Shown: piece after piece, positions 48,928 to 58,164 of the stretch
Layout: each line of letters starts with the position of its first letter
Position numbering within the stretch: position 1 is the stretch's first letter
From: an uncultured Pluralibacter sp.
Lineage (GTDB): Bacteria > Pseudomonadota > Gammaproteobacteria > Enterobacterales > Enterobacteriaceae
DNA length: 64,000 nucleotides
Assembly (NCBI RefSeq): GCF_913775985.1
Contig: NZ_CAJYMB010000136.1
Coordinates: 1 to 64,000, forward strand
Reading direction: 5' to 3'
The notes under the pieces: model-generated
Databases searched by the model: none
What the model was told of the DNA's origin: nothing
What the model saw: only the letters and a program-made list of their open reading frames with translations
Translations under genes and position numbers: made by a program

Positions 48928-49131
48928 TTACTCTTTGTGAGAGAGCTTCTCTGCCGGGATCTCGTCTTCTGCACTCTTTTTGGCGCTGGTGTCATCTTCG
49001 TTCATGGCTTTTTTAAAGCCCTTGATTGCCGAACCCAGATCGCCACCCAGCGTGCGCAATTTTTTTGTACCAAACACCAGTACAATCAGTGCTGCAACTA
49101 CCAGCAGTTTGGTAATACTAATCTCACCCAT
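48928..49131 (-). CDS. tatE: twin-arginine translocase subunit TatE
   Basis: A TatA paralogue that contributes to the Tat pore for folded proteins. It has 67 residues. One N-terminal membrane helix ([21 protein letters not shown]) is followed by the amphipathic helix with [21 protein letters not shown] and an acidic tail. The ATG at 49131 (MGEISITK) is the family start; AAGGT lies upstream. A candidate Tat substrate begins at the left edge of this window (248). Confidence 0.95.
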   Translation of the reverse strand: MGEISITKLLVVAALIVLVFGTKKLRTLGGDLGSAIKGFKKAMNEDDTSAKKSAEDEIPAEKLSHKE

Positions 49132-49378
49132 AGATACCTTCTCATTGAAACAACGACAACAATAAACGCTCTGAGCCGTAACTATATACCCGGAAAATTC
49201 ACATGAAGGATAAATCAGCTCGCTGATTTGAAGGGTATTCGCAGCGGCTCTACAGGACGGAATCGACGATGTCGGTTCATCTGCTCCCGGGAGCACGGTG
49301 ATATAATTAAGGCCCGTTTTAAGCGGGCACACAATAGCAATCTGTAACAAGGTGAATCAAGCAACGTTTAAAAAAACG

Positions 49379-50167
49379 TCATAAAATTTGCGGTGGCGCA
49401 AACCGGCGGTTCTTAAGCACCGGCAACCTGTCGCGAATGTGTTCTATTGACGCTTTACTCATCTCTGCAAAAATCAGCTGCGGCGTGACGCCCGCGCCGG
49501 CGAGGGTCACGCCGCTGGGATCGACAATGCGGCTCAGGCCGATATTTTTATTACCGCATTCACCGGCGGCCACAATGCCGCAGGTTGCGTCCAGGGCGCG
49601 GGCGGCAAGTAATGTACTCCAGTGGTGTTCCTTAAGCGGGCCTCGCACCCAGGCTGCGGGGAGGGCCAGAAGATCCGCCCCCTGCAAAGCCAGCGACAGC
49701 GCCATTTCCGGAAAACGCAGATCGTAGCAGGTCATCAGCCCCACCCGCATATCCTCAACGTCAAGCAGCGGCGGCAGCACGCTGCCGGCGTCGACCCGCC
49801 GGGACTCCTGCATGCTGAACGCATCGTACAGGTGGATTTTTTGATAGCGGGCGATAATATCACCGCCGCGCAGCGCGACCAGCGTATTGGCGGCTCTTCC
49901 CTGCGCGGTTGGCACGTGAACGGTGAGTATAGTGACGAGCCGGTTTGTCTGGCTTTCCGCGCGCAGCAGATTTAAAAAACCGCCATCGAGCGGCTGGGCC
50001 GATTTTACTGACAGATCAGGATCGCTGTCATCGCGGGCCAGCAGAGCCTCCGGCAGCACTAATAACGACGCCCCCTGCTCCGCAGCCCGGCGCATAAGCT
50101 GTACGCAGGTACGGGCATTGGTTTCCCAGTCAGGGGTTACGGCAAATTGTCCGGCAGCAACGCGCAT
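49379..50167 (-). CDS. ybeM: nitrilase-fold amidase YbeM (deaminated-glutathione amidase type)
   Basis: Carbon-nitrogen hydrolase of the Nit1/NitA type, expected to hydrolyse deaminated glutathione, a metabolite-repair reaction. It has 262 residues and all three catalytic residues: Glu40 (VLPEALL), Lys110 (YQKIHLYD) and Cys147 ([10 protein letters not shown]). In E. coli K-12 the corresponding gene is a broken pseudogene, whereas this copy is complete. It is followed by tatE on the same strand and divergent from crcB. Confidence 0.9.
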   Translation of the reverse strand: MRVAAGQFAVTPDWETNARTCVQLMRRAAEQGASLLVLPEALLARDDSDPDLSVKSAQPLDGGFLNLLRAESQTNRLVTILTVHVPTAQGRAANTLVALRGGDIIARYQKIHLYDAFSMQESRRVDAGSVLPPLLDVEDMRVGLMTCYDLRFPEMALSLALQGADLLALPAAWVRGPLKEHHWSTLLAARALDATCGIVAAGECGNKNIGLSRIVDPSGVTLAGAGVTPQLIFAEMSKASIEHIRDRLPVLKNRRFAPPQIL

Positions 50168-50250
50168 AGTCTCTCCTGTATCAAACCGTAGCCAGAAGGC
50201 GGGCCCGGCGCTAACATTACGTATCTTTATTCAAATAGCAGGAAATCCCG

Positions 50251-50628
50251 GTGTTACAACTTCTTTTTGCGGTATTTATCGGCGGTGGTACCGGCAGCGT
50301 CGCGCGCTGGATGCTGGGCATGCGCCTGAACCCCTTACACCACGCGATTCCTCTGGGTACGCTGGCGGCGAATTTGCTGGGGGCTTTTATTATTGGCGCC
50401 GGGCTGGCGTGGTTCAACCGCATGAGCGGCGTCGATCCAATGTGGAAGCTGCTGATCACCACCGGCTTTTGCGGCGGCCTCACCACCTTCTCAACCTTTT
50501 CGGCAGAAGTGGTATTTTTACTGCAGGAAGGGCGATTCGGCTGGGCGCTGGCGAACGTTGCGGTAAACATACTGGGATCGTTTGCGATGACCGCGGCGGC
50601 CTTTTGGTTATTCTCCGCCACGCGCTAG
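50251..50628 (+). CDS. crcB: fluoride ion channel CrcB (Fluc)
   Basis: Small membrane protein forming a dual-topology dimeric fluoride exporter. It has 125 residues with four membrane helices. Conserved segments are [21 protein letters not shown] and the [13 protein letters not shown] motif, which contains the central sodium site and fluoride-lining residues. The start is GTG with CAGGA upstream. I did not find a fluoride riboswitch in the leader. Confidence 0.95.
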   Translation: MLQLLFAVFIGGGTGSVARWMLGMRLNPLHHAIPLGTLAANLLGAFIIGAGLAWFNRMSGVDPMWKLLITTGFCGGLTTFSTFSAEVVFLLQEGRFGWALANVAVNILGSFAMTAAAFWLFSATR

Positions 50629-50634
50629 GCGAAA

Positions 50635-50658
50635 AAAAACCCGCCGTGGCGGGTTTTT
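50635..50658. terminator. bidirectional terminator between crcB and cspE
   Basis: AAAAACCCGCC GT GGCGGGTTTTT provides T-tracts on both strands between convergent genes. Confidence 0.9.
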
Positions 50659-50678
50659 GAATTCTACTGTCGTTACGC

Positions 50679-50888
50679 TTACAGAGCAGTTACGTTAGCA
50701 GCAGAAGGGCCTTTGGCACCGTTAGTGATTTCGAACTCTACACGCTGACCTTCAGCCAGAGTTTTGAAACCGTTAGTCTGGATTGCAGAGAAGTGTACGA
50801 ACACGTCTTTGCTGCCATCTTCCGGAGTAATGAAACCAAAGCCTTTGGACTCATTAAACCACTTAACGTTACCTTTAATCTTAGACAT
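50679..50888 (-). CDS. cspE: cold-shock-family RNA chaperone CspE
   Basis: Constitutive single-strand nucleic-acid-binding protein acting as an RNA chaperone and transcription antiterminator. It has 69 residues, with a single OB fold. RNP1 is KGFGFI and RNP2 is VFVHFSAI. It differs from E. coli CspE at only one visible position near the C-terminus. AAGGTAATATTG precedes the start. A tandem extra ATG lies one codon upstream. Confidence 0.97.
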   Translation of the reverse strand: MSKIKGNVKWFNESKGFGFITPEDGSKDVFVHFSAIQTNGFKTLAEGQRVEFEITNGAKGPSAANVTAL

Positions 50889-51082
50889 CAATATTACCTT
50901 TACAAGAAAATAGACACAAATGCTGTGTCGGGTAACAGTACAGCAATTGTGGAGGCTTTTGTCCAGCCCAACTTCACGAAATAGTGATAAAAGTCGCTAA
51001 CTTTTTACTTACAGACCAATTCGCTGTTTTTTTGCTCAAACGTCATATTTTTGCCAAATCGTTAACAGCAGCGCTACCCCGA

Positions 51083-54000
51083 CTATGCCGTCCGGTGCAG
51101 GAGCCGGTACAGCGCCGGGATGACAAGCATCGAGAGCAGCGGCGCCGTAATCATCCCGCCAATCATCGGCGCGGCGATGCGGCTCATCACCTCTGAACCG
51201 GCACCGCTGCCCCACATCACCGGCAGCAGCCCGGCCATAATGGTGGCCACGGTCATCACTTTTGGCCGCACGCGCAGGACAGCGCCTTCATGAATCGCCT
51301 TCAGCAATCCGGGTTCGTCCAGCGCGCCGCGCTGCCGCTGCTTCTCCAGCGCGCTGTTAAGATAGAGCACCATAATCACTCCAAATTCCGCCGCTACTCC
51401 AGCCAGCGCGATAAAGCCCACCGCCCCGGCAACCGACAGGTTATAGCCCAGCAGCCACAGTAGCCAGACGCCGCCAATCAGGGAAAACGGCAGCGTACCC
51501 ATGATCAGCAGTACGTCAGCGACGCGGCGAAAAGTGAGCCACAGCAGAACGAAAATGATCCCCAGCGTCACCGGCAGCAGCAGTTTCAGCTTCTGGCTGG
51601 CGCGCTCCAGATATTCAAACTGACCGGACCAGGCGAGCGTCACCCCCTGTGGCAGCGCCACCTCTTTCGCCACGCGGCGCTGCATCTCCTCCACCGCCGA
51701 CTTCAGGTCGCGATCGCGCAGATCCACGTAAATCCAGTTCGAGAGCCGCGCATTCTCGCTTTTCAGCATCGGCGGCCCTTCGCTGATGCGCACGTCCGCC
51801 AGTTCTCCCAGCGCCACCTGGCTGCCGCCGGCGGTCAATACCGGTAAAGCGCGAAGCTTATCGACGCTGTCCCGCAGATCCCGCGGATAGCGCACGTTAA
51901 CGGGAAATCGCTCTCGGCCTTCAATGGTTTGACCGACATTTTCCCCGCCCACCAGCGTGCTGACCAGAGACTGAAGCTCCTTCACCGAAACGCCGTAGCG
52001 CGCCGCCTGCTGCCGGCGAATGGCGATATCCACATAGCGGCCGCCAGAGAGGCGCTCCGCCAGGGCTGACGTCACGCCGGGCACCTGTTTGACCACCCGC
52101 TCAATGTCCAGCGCAACCCGCTCGATGTCCGCCAGCCGGCTGCCGTTAACCTTGATCCCCACCGGACTCTTAATCCCGGTGGCGAGCATGTCCAGCCGGT
52201 TACGGATCGGCGGCACCCAGACGTTGGCGATGCCCGGGATCTGCACCGCCTTATCCAGCGCCTCCACCAGCTTCTCCGGCGTCATGCCCGGCCGCCACTG
52301 GGAGCGAGGCTTGAAGTGAATGGTAGTTTCCAGCATGGTCAGCGGCGCGGGATCGGTGGCGGTATCCGCCCGGCCCGCTTTGCCCAGCACGCTTGCGACT
52401 TCCGGCACGCTCTTAATCAGGCGGTCGGTTTGCTGCAGCAGGCGCCCGGCCTCGCGCGCGGAAATACCCGGTAGCGTTGAGGGCATATACAGCAGATCCC
52501 CCTCGTCCAGCGGCGGCATAAACTCGCTGCCGAGACGATGCAGCGGCCAGAGGGTAAGCACCAGCAGCGCGGCGGCCAGCAGCAGCGTGGCTTTCGGCCA
52601 GCGTAAAACCGTCTCCAGCAGCGGCTCGTAGGCGCGAACCAGCCAGCGATTGAGCGGATTGGCACTCTCATCCGGCACCCGCCCGCGGATAAAATAGCCC
52701 ATCAGCACCGGCACCAGCGTAATCCCGAGCCCCGCCGCCATCGCCATCGACCAGGTTTTGGTGAAAGCCAGCGGCGCAAACATTTTGCCCTCCTGCGCCT
52801 CCAGCGAGAACACCGGAATAAACGACAGGGTGATAATCAGCAGGCTGCAAAACAGCGCCGGCCCCACTTCCGCCGCGGCCTGCCCGGCAATCTGCCAGTA
52901 ATCAGCGCTGTCCGGCGCGCGACCGGGATTGTCGTGACGCCACTGCTCCAATACTTTGTGCATATTCTCGATCATCACAATGGCGGCATCCACCATCGCC
53001 CCGATAGCAATAGCGATGCCGCCGAGAGACATGATGTTGGCGTTGATACCCTGATAGTGCATGACGATAAACGCCCCGAGGATCCCCAGCGGCAGAGAGA
53101 TAATCGCCACCAGCGCGGAGCGCAGATGAAACAGGAACAGCGCACAGACCAGTGCGACCACGATAAACTCTTCAATCAGCTTGTGGGTCAGGTTGCCCAC
53201 GGCGTCCTCAATCAGCCCGGAGCGATCGTAGACCGGTACAATCTGCACTCCGTCAGGCAGCGTTTTTTGCAGTTCGGCAATGCGCGCCTTGAGCGCGTGA
53301 AGCGTCTCAAGCGCATTTTTGCCGTAGCGCATCACCACAATACCGCCGGCAACTTCCCCTTCACCGTTGAGCTCGGCAACGCCGCGGCGCAGCGCCGGGC
53401 CCATCTGCACGCTCGCCACATCGGAAAGCATCACCGGGACGCCGCTCCTGCTGGCAACGGGAATCTGACTAAAATCCGCCAGGCCGCGCAGATAGCCGCT
53501 GGTACGCACCATATACTCCGCCTCACCCATCTCCACCAGCGCGCCGCCGCTCTCCTGATTTGAGGCCTTCAGCGCGTCCACCAGCTGCTGGTGCGTCACA
53601 TTCAGGGCGCGCATTCGCTCGGGGTTTACCACCACCTGGTACTGCCGCACCATCCCGCCCAGGCTTGCCACCTCGGAGATATTGGGCACCGTTTTCAGCT
53701 CGTAGCGAAGCGTCCAGTCCTGCAGCGCGCGCAGGTCGGCCAGACTATGCCGCCCGGACTTGTCCACCAGCGCATATTCATAGATCCAGCCCACGCCGGT
53801 GGCGTCCGGCCCAAGCTCGGCCCGGGCGCCTTCCGGCAGCTGGGATTGGATCTGGCTCAGGTATTCCAACACCCGCGAGCGCGCCCAGTACAGATCGGTG
53901 CCGTCCTCAAACAGCACGTACACGTAGGCATCGCCGAACATTGAGAAACCGCGTACGGTTTTGGCACCCGGCACCGACAGCATGGTGGTGGTCAGCGGCC

Positions 54001-54199
54001 ACGTTACCTGATCTTCGATAACCTGCGGCGCCTTGCCCGGATAGCTTACCCGCACGATCACCTGCACGTCGGAGAGATCCGGCAGCGCGTCCAGCGGCGC
54101 GCGCTGCAGCGCCCAGATCCCCCACAGCGCCATCCCCAGCGCGGCGATAATAACCAGCAGACGGTTGCGCAGCGCGGCGCGAATGACGGCAGCAATCAT
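51083..54199 (-). CDS. cusA: copper/silver RND efflux pump, CusA-like
   Basis: Heavy-metal RND pump that exports Cu(I)/Ag(I) from the periplasm or cytosol through the tripartite system. It has 1038 residues. The methionine triad used by E. coli CusA is conserved at Met572 (LLYMPST), Met622 (PLTMLETT) and Met671 (RLDMLATG). The proton-relay Asp404 lies in [13 protein letters not shown]. Both large periplasmic loops and twelve membrane segments are intact. Its start overlaps the cusB stop by four bases. These residues argue for monovalent Cu/Ag rather than Co/Zn/Cd. Confidence 0.93.
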   Translation of the reverse strand: MIAAVIRAALRNRLLVIIAALGMALWGIWALQRAPLDALPDLSDVQVIVRVSYPGKAPQVIEDQVTWPLTTTMLSVPGAKTVRGFSMFGDAYVYVLFEDGTDLYWARSRVLEYLSQIQSQLPEGARAELGPDATGVGWIYEYALVDKSGRHSLADLRALQDWTLRYELKTVPNISEVASLGGMVRQYQVVVNPERMRALNVTHQQLVDALKASNQESGGALVEMGEAEYMVRTSGYLRGLADFSQIPVASRSGVPVMLSDVASVQMGPALRRGVAELNGEGEVAGGIVVMRYGKNALETLHALKARIAELQKTLPDGVQIVPVYDRSGLIEDAVGNLTHKLIEEFIVVALVCALFLFHLRSALVAIISLPLGILGAFIVMHYQGINANIMSLGGIAIAIGAMVDAAIVMIENMHKVLEQWRHDNPGRAPDSADYWQIAGQAAAEVGPALFCSLLIITLSFIPVFSLEAQEGKMFAPLAFTKTWSMAMAAGLGITLVPVLMGYFIRGRVPDESANPLNRWLVRAYEPLLETVLRWPKATLLLAAALLVLTLWPLHRLGSEFMPPLDEGDLLYMPSTLPGISAREAGRLLQQTDRLIKSVPEVASVLGKAGRADTATDPAPLTMLETTIHFKPRSQWRPGMTPEKLVEALDKAVQIPGIANVWVPPIRNRLDMLATGIKSPVGIKVNGSRLADIERVALDIERVVKQVPGVTSALAERLSGGRYVDIAIRRQQAARYGVSVKELQSLVSTLVGGENVGQTIEGRERFPVNVRYPRDLRDSVDKLRALPVLTAGGSQVALGELADVRISEGPPMLKSENARLSNWIYVDLRDRDLKSAVEEMQRRVAKEVALPQGVTLAWSGQFEYLERASQKLKLLLPVTLGIIFVLLWLTFRRVADVLLIMGTLPFSLIGGVWLLWLLGYNLSVAGAVGFIALAGVAAEFGVIMVLYLNSALEKQRQRGALDEPGLLKAIHEGAVLRVRPKVMTVATIMAGLLPVMWGSGAGSEVMSRIAAPMIGGMITAPLLSMLVIPALYRLLHRTA

Positions 54200-55425
54200 G
54201 GTGCCACCTCCGCATTTGAGTGCGCGTGCCCGGCTTCCGGCAGCGCGCTGCGCAGGCTGGCCTCCGAATCGATCAGGAACTGCCCGGATGTCACTACGCG
54301 ATCCCCGTCGGCGAGGCCGCGGCGGATCTCGGTCCAGCCGCCGGCGCTGATGCCGGTTACCACGCTGACCGGCTCAAAGTGTCCTTCATCCCTGGCGACA
54401 ATCACCCGGCTGCTGTCGCCGGTGGCAATCACCGCCTCTTGCGGCACCGCCAGCGTCGCCGGCGCGGCAGCCTGCTGCTGCGCCGCGACCCGCACGTACA
54501 TCCCGGGCTTCAATTTCTGCCGGGGGTTATCCAGCACGATCCGCGCTTTTAAGGTACGGGTCGCGGCATCCATCTGCGGCAGCAGCTCGCTGACCCGCCC
54601 GCTAAAGCGCTCCCCTGGCCAGCTTTCAGTGGTCGCTTCAATGTGCGCCCCGGCGCCCAGCAGCGCCGCCTGACTCTGGGGATAGTCCACCACCAGCCAG
54701 ACCGGATCGAGGCTCGCCAGTTCAAATAGCGGTGCCGTGGCTGCCACCTGGGCCCCTTCTTTGGCATCCAGCTTCGCCACGTACCCGGCGCGCGGCGCGC
54801 GCAGGACCACACGCGCCTGCGCCCTTCCGCTGCGCTCCACCTGCCGCACCACGTCTTCGGGCATAAACTGCAGCGCCAGGCGCTCGCGCGCGGCGCGGGT
54901 GAGCGCAGGATCTCCCAGCCGGCGAACGGCCAGATACTCCTGCTGGGCCGATACCCAGCCGGGGATCCAGAGCTGCGCCAGCGGCTCGCCGGCGCGTACT
55001 TGCTGCTGCACCGCGCGCACGAACAGTTTTTCAATCACCCCCGCGGCAGGCGCCGACATCGCCCGCAGACTGCGATCGTCCTGGGCGATGGTTCCCCAGG
55101 CCTCCAGCCGCGGGCTGAGAACGCGCATTTGCGCGCGCTTGACCACCATCCCCAGGTTCTGCTGCTGGCGGGCGCTGATGGCGATACCCGCCGCCTGCGG
55201 CACCTGCTCGTCGGCGTAGCGCGGCACCAGCTGCATATCCATAAACGGTGATTTCCCCGGTTTGTCAAAGCGCTGGCCCGGCATCATCGGATCGTACCAG
55301 TACAGCACCTTGCGTTGGGCCTGTTGAGCCTGCGGAGCCGCGTCGTGATGCCGTGAACCAAAATAGTAGCCGCCGGTCGCGGCCAGTACCGCCGCGGCCG
55401 CGGCGGTCAAGAATAATAGTTTCAT
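54196..55425 (-). CDS. cusB: copper/silver efflux adaptor, CusB-like
   Basis: Periplasmic membrane-fusion protein linking the pump to the outer-membrane channel and taking metal from CusF. It has 409 residues. An N-terminal membrane anchor is followed by the metal-binding segment [17 protein letters not shown] with [12 protein letters not shown] (Met47, Met48, Met62, Met64). Lipoyl-like and beta-barrel adaptor domains follow. It shares one base with the preceding outer-membrane gene and four with cusA, so the three are translationally coupled. Confidence 0.92.
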   Translation of the reverse strand: MKLLFLTAAAAAVLAATGGYYFGSRHHDAAPQAQQAQRKVLYWYDPMMPGQRFDKPGKSPFMDMQLVPRYADEQVPQAAGIAISARQQQNLGMVVKRAQMRVLSPRLEAWGTIAQDDRSLRAMSAPAAGVIEKLFVRAVQQQVRAGEPLAQLWIPGWVSAQQEYLAVRRLGDPALTRAARERLALQFMPEDVVRQVERSGRAQARVVLRAPRAGYVAKLDAKEGAQVAATAPLFELASLDPVWLVVDYPQSQAALLGAGAHIEATTESWPGERFSGRVSELLPQMDAATRTLKARIVLDNPRQKLKPGMYVRVAAQQQAAAPATLAVPQEAVIATGDSSRVIVARDEGHFEPVSVVTGISAGGWTEIRRGLADGDRVVTSGQFLIDSEASLRSALPEAGHAHSNAEVAP

Positions 55426-56678
55426 TACAGGATCTCCTGCGGGATCAGATAGCGGATCGCGGCCCAGTTTCGGGCAACTGTTTTTTCGGCAGTAAACATC
55501 TCCAGCGTGGCGCTCAGCAGATCGCGGCGGGCGGCCAGCAGCGCGGCGAGATCCGACTGCCCGGCGCGGTACTGTGCGTTCAGCAGCGCGATCCGCTGCC
55601 GCTGAAGAGGCACAATCTCGTCCCGCTGGCGCAGCCAGATAGTTTGCGCCGCCTGATACTCGGCGATCAGCGTGGCGAGCTGTGCCGCATGCGCGCGCTG
55701 CGCCAGCGCCAGCCGATCGTTGGCCTGCAGGGTTCGCGAGACATCCGCCGCGTGGTCTTTATCCTGCCGTTTGGCCTGAAACAGCGGCAGATCGACGGTG
55801 AACATCACCCCGGCCATATCGTCGTAATCATCACCCCGGCGGGCGTAATAGACCTCCACGTCCACATCCGGAATGGCGGCAATGGCAGACTCCGCCGATC
55901 GCGATTTGGCCGCGTTGGCCTGCCGGGCGGCGGCCACCACTTCAGGATGTTGGGCAACACCCTCCAGCAGCGACTGCTCATCTGCCGGAAGCCGCTGCCA
56001 GGCGGGCATCGAACCGCTTGCCTCAGTGATGTCTTTACCGGTGAGCAGCTGCAGGCGCGCCCGCGCCACCTGTACGTCGCGCCCGGCAAGGGTCACGCTG
56101 TTGCGCATGGCGGAGAGCGCCGCGCGCAGCGTCAGCACGCTGTCAGGCGCGGCGCTGCCGCCTGCCACGCCGGCCCGCTGCGCGTCCTCCTGGCGCGCAG
56201 TTTCAGTCACCAGGCTGCTGGCCGCCGCCAGCGCCTGCTGCGACAGGGCGAGGTCGAGCCACGCCTGAGCGGTATCCCGCTGCAGATTAGCCAGCAGGGT
56301 TTGCGACTGGGCATCAATGCTCTGCGACTGCGCCAGCAGGGTTTGCGCCTTGCGCTCGCGCTTCTCCCCGCTGACGTAGCGCTGCATGATGCCAACGCGC
56401 TGCATGGTCATCCCTTCCCGGGTAAAGCGGCGATCGTTATTGCCCTGCACCGGGACATTTTCGATACCGAATTTCAGTTTTGGATCCGGGAGCTGGCGCG
56501 CCGACTCCGCCATTGCGTCAAGCGCACGGGCTTCGTTGCGGCTGGCGGAAAGTTCCGCGGAGTAGTGCCTCGCGGCGATGAGGGTTTGCGTCAGGCTCCA
56601 GGCTTCCGCTTGCGCGGGGGCATGGACGAGGCCGAGCAGAGCCCCACCGAGCCACAGGCCCAGCGTTGATAGTCTCAT
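55425..56678 (-). CDS. outer-membrane efflux protein (TolC family) of the Cus-like system
   Basis: Outer-membrane channel partner of the CusBA-like pump. It has 417 residues with a Sec signal ending at AQA (residue 24). There is no lipobox cysteine, unlike E. coli CusC, so it is probably not lipidated. The long alternating Ala/Gln/Arg-rich helices (QTLLAQSQSIDAQSQTLLA) are typical of the TolC alpha-barrel, and the C-terminal half resembles CzcC-type proteins. It is co-transcribed with cusB and cusA, 12 bases after the CusF-like gene. Confidence 0.88.
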   Translation of the reverse strand: MRLSTLGLWLGGALLGLVHAPAQAEAWSLTQTLIAARHYSAELSASRNEARALDAMAESARQLPDPKLKFGIENVPVQGNNDRRFTREGMTMQRVGIMQRYVSGEKRERKAQTLLAQSQSIDAQSQTLLANLQRDTAQAWLDLALSQQALAAASSLVTETARQEDAQRAGVAGGSAAPDSVLTLRAALSAMRNSVTLAGRDVQVARARLQLLTGKDITEASGSMPAWQRLPADEQSLLEGVAQHPEVVAAARQANAAKSRSAESAIAAIPDVDVEVYYARRGDDYDDMAGVMFTVDLPLFQAKRQDKDHAADVSRTLQANDRLALAQRAHAAQLATLIAEYQAAQTIWLRQRDEIVPLQRQRIALLNAQYRAGQSDLAALLAARRDLLSATLEMFTAEKTVARNWAAIRYLIPQEIL

Positions 56679-56690
56679 GGTGTTCCCCCG

Positions 56691-57026
56691 TCAGCCGCGC
56701 GGGCTGATTGCTGTAATGACGTAGCGTCCGCCGATCAGGCTGACGTCGGCCAGTACGGGCTGATCAACCTTCAGTGCGCCGGTAGTTACCCCGTGCGCCA
56801 GCGCGAAGGGCATGGTCATGGCGGGCCACTGCAGGGCGGGAACAGGATCGTGCGCCAGGGTCACGGCATCCGGGGCAATGGCTTTCACCACGCCGCTGAT
56901 GCGGTAGCTGCTGGCCGTAGGCTGATGGAGGCTGGTAACGTCAGCCGCATGGCTGACTGTCGCGGGGAATATAAACGCGGATAAAAGCAGGATGCCGGCC
57001 GGCACCTGAGATAATTTCACAGACAT
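56691..57026 (-). CDS. cusF: periplasmic Cu/Ag chaperone, CusF-like
   Basis: Small periplasmic metallochaperone passing Cu(I)/Ag(I) to CusB. It has 111 residues with a signal peptide ending at SHA (residue 27). The metal site His59, Trp67, Met70, Met72 has the exact H-x7-W-x2-M-x-M spacing of E. coli CusF, including the Trp that forms the cation-pi contact with copper. Here it precedes the outer-membrane gene; in E. coli the order is cusC-cusF. Confidence 0.93.
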   Translation of the reverse strand: MSVKLSQVPAGILLLSAFIFPATVSHAADVTSLHQPTASSYRISGVVKAIAPDAVTLAHDPVPALQWPAMTMPFALAHGVTTGALKVDQPVLADVSLIGGRYVITAISPRG

Positions 57027-57079
57027 GGTTTTCTCCAGATAATCGTTAATAGTTTGAAATTAATCGAGTATCTGGTGGG

Positions 57080-57481
57080 TTATTCCCGGAACCGGCAGAA
57101 CCGGATGGTCGCCGGCGGCCCCGCGGCGGGAGGCGGAAGTCTGTAGTCAGCGGGACGGGCGGCGCGCGGATCGGGTTCGATAACCGCAACACTCAGCGTT
57201 GCCGGCAGCGCAATCAGCGGCGGATAGTCGCTGCTCTGCTGTCCGCTGTCGGGAAGACAGTGCTTCTCGCACAGCAGAGTTTTGCCCATCCCCTTCGGCG
57301 CGCTTTTCTCATTCAAATGAACAGCGTGCTGAACGCCCACGCTTTCGCCCAGCAGGTTAATCTGGCAGCGGTGCGCGGCGGCAGCGAGCTGGCTTTGTAA
57401 AAGTATCGCGCACAGCATCACCAGCAGCATCGCAAGATGCCGACGAATATAGCGCAGGCGATATAGCCACAAAGCGTTCAT
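57080..57481 (-). CDS. small His/Cys-rich exported or membrane-anchored protein of the Cus cluster
   Basis: A 133-residue protein whose family I do not recognise. A basic N-terminus and a hydrophobic segment (about 15-37) suggest export or anchoring. Next come His37, Cys39, His52, His55, Met65 and the CEKHC motif (71-75). A Pro/Ala-rich stretch leads to a C-terminal IRFCRFRE. Clustered Cys, His and Met next to a copper chaperone suggest metal binding or sensing, by inference. It is the first gene of the cluster, 53 bases before cusF. Confidence 0.65.
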   Translation of the reverse strand: MNALWLYRLRYIRRHLAMLLVMLCAILLQSQLAAAAHRCQINLLGESVGVQHAVHLNEKSAPKGMGKTLLCEKHCLPDSGQQSSDYPPLIALPATLSVAVIEPDPRAARPADYRLPPPAAGPPATIRFCRFRE

Positions 57482-57792
57482 AAGCGCAGCCGTAAAAATA
57501 GTGAGCCCTGAGTATACGGAAAGGACTTTTTCAGGCGAAATAGTTTTCTGATTTTTACTTAATAAATACGTTAACTGCCGTGCTTGTTATTTTATTTATC
57601 CCAGAATTAGCAATTCCGCAGCAAGAAATACATTTTATTTACCTGAAAAAGCGAGCGCGGCCGCGGTATTTCATGTTTTACTTACCCGCTATTTATTGCG
57701 GCATCCTACACCTTGAATAATGAAGGTGAGGAGCGGCGGGTAGAAAAATGATCCGCCAGGCCAATGTAAGCAATCCTGGATGTATGGCGGGT
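57482..57792. other. A/T-rich non-coding stretch upstream of the Cus cluster
   Basis: No gene is supported. It should hold the promoter of the minus-strand Cus cluster. I find no CusR-like or CueR-like box. A short perfect inverted repeat CACCTT-N8-AAGGTG lies at 57709-57728. Confidence 0.5.
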
Positions 57793-58064
57793 ATATACCC
57801 TAAATAATTCGAGTTGCTTGACAAAGCATCTCTGATGCTTTGAGCAGCGCTTGCGCTGACCCTGAAAGGGTGAGGCCGCAGGCCGAATAACGCGGCAAGA
57901 GAGTGAATCCCCGGGAGCTTACTGGTGTAAGTGACCGGGGTGAACGACAAATCTGTCCGGAACAGATTTGAACACCGCGAAGCGGTGGCCCTTCAGGGCG
58001 AGGCTCATGGATGAGCCGAGTAATGCAGCCAACGCATAAGCAACTTGAAGTATGACGGGTATAT
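57793..58064. repeat. enlarged ERIC element (272 bp) with two multi-hairpin insertions
   Basis: The terminal repeats, ATATACCC..GAGTTGC on the left and GCAACTTGAAG..GGGTATAT on the right, match at 19 of 25 positions. The core GTGAATCCCCGGGAGCTTAC and GTAAGTGACCGGGGTGA is the ERIC consensus used for ERIC-PCR primers. A standard ERIC is about 127 bp. Here two inserts add perfect small hairpins at 57823-57841, 57845-57858, 57859-57871, 57874-57884, 57948-57970, 57973-57987, 57988-57999 and 58002-58017. It lies between the Cus cluster and dcuC and contains no gene. Confidence 0.85.
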
Positions 58065-58164
58065 TGATTTCCGTCAGGGAGTACTGTGTGCTTATTGGGC
58101 ATATTCTCTGACCATTTTGTGACGATTCATTCACCTCTGGGCTACTGAGGTACGGGGAACCATG

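Noticed and set aside
50168-50250. Fluoride riboswitch upstream of crcB
   Set aside because: The spacer is only 83 bases and lacks the conserved crcB-motif pattern; no pseudoknot-capable segments were seen.
57709-57728. CACCTT-N8-AAGGTG dyad as a CueR-type copper operator
   Set aside because: The spacing between half-sites is shorter than in CueR operators, it lacks the inner CC/GG pairs, and it lies far from the Cus cluster start.
57800-58134. Short open frames within the ERIC region
   Set aside because: They are translations of the repeat element; similar frames recur in ERIC copies and are not genes.
58065-58164. Fnr site for dcuC
   Set aside because: No TTGAT-N4-ATCAA-like pair with acceptable halves was found.
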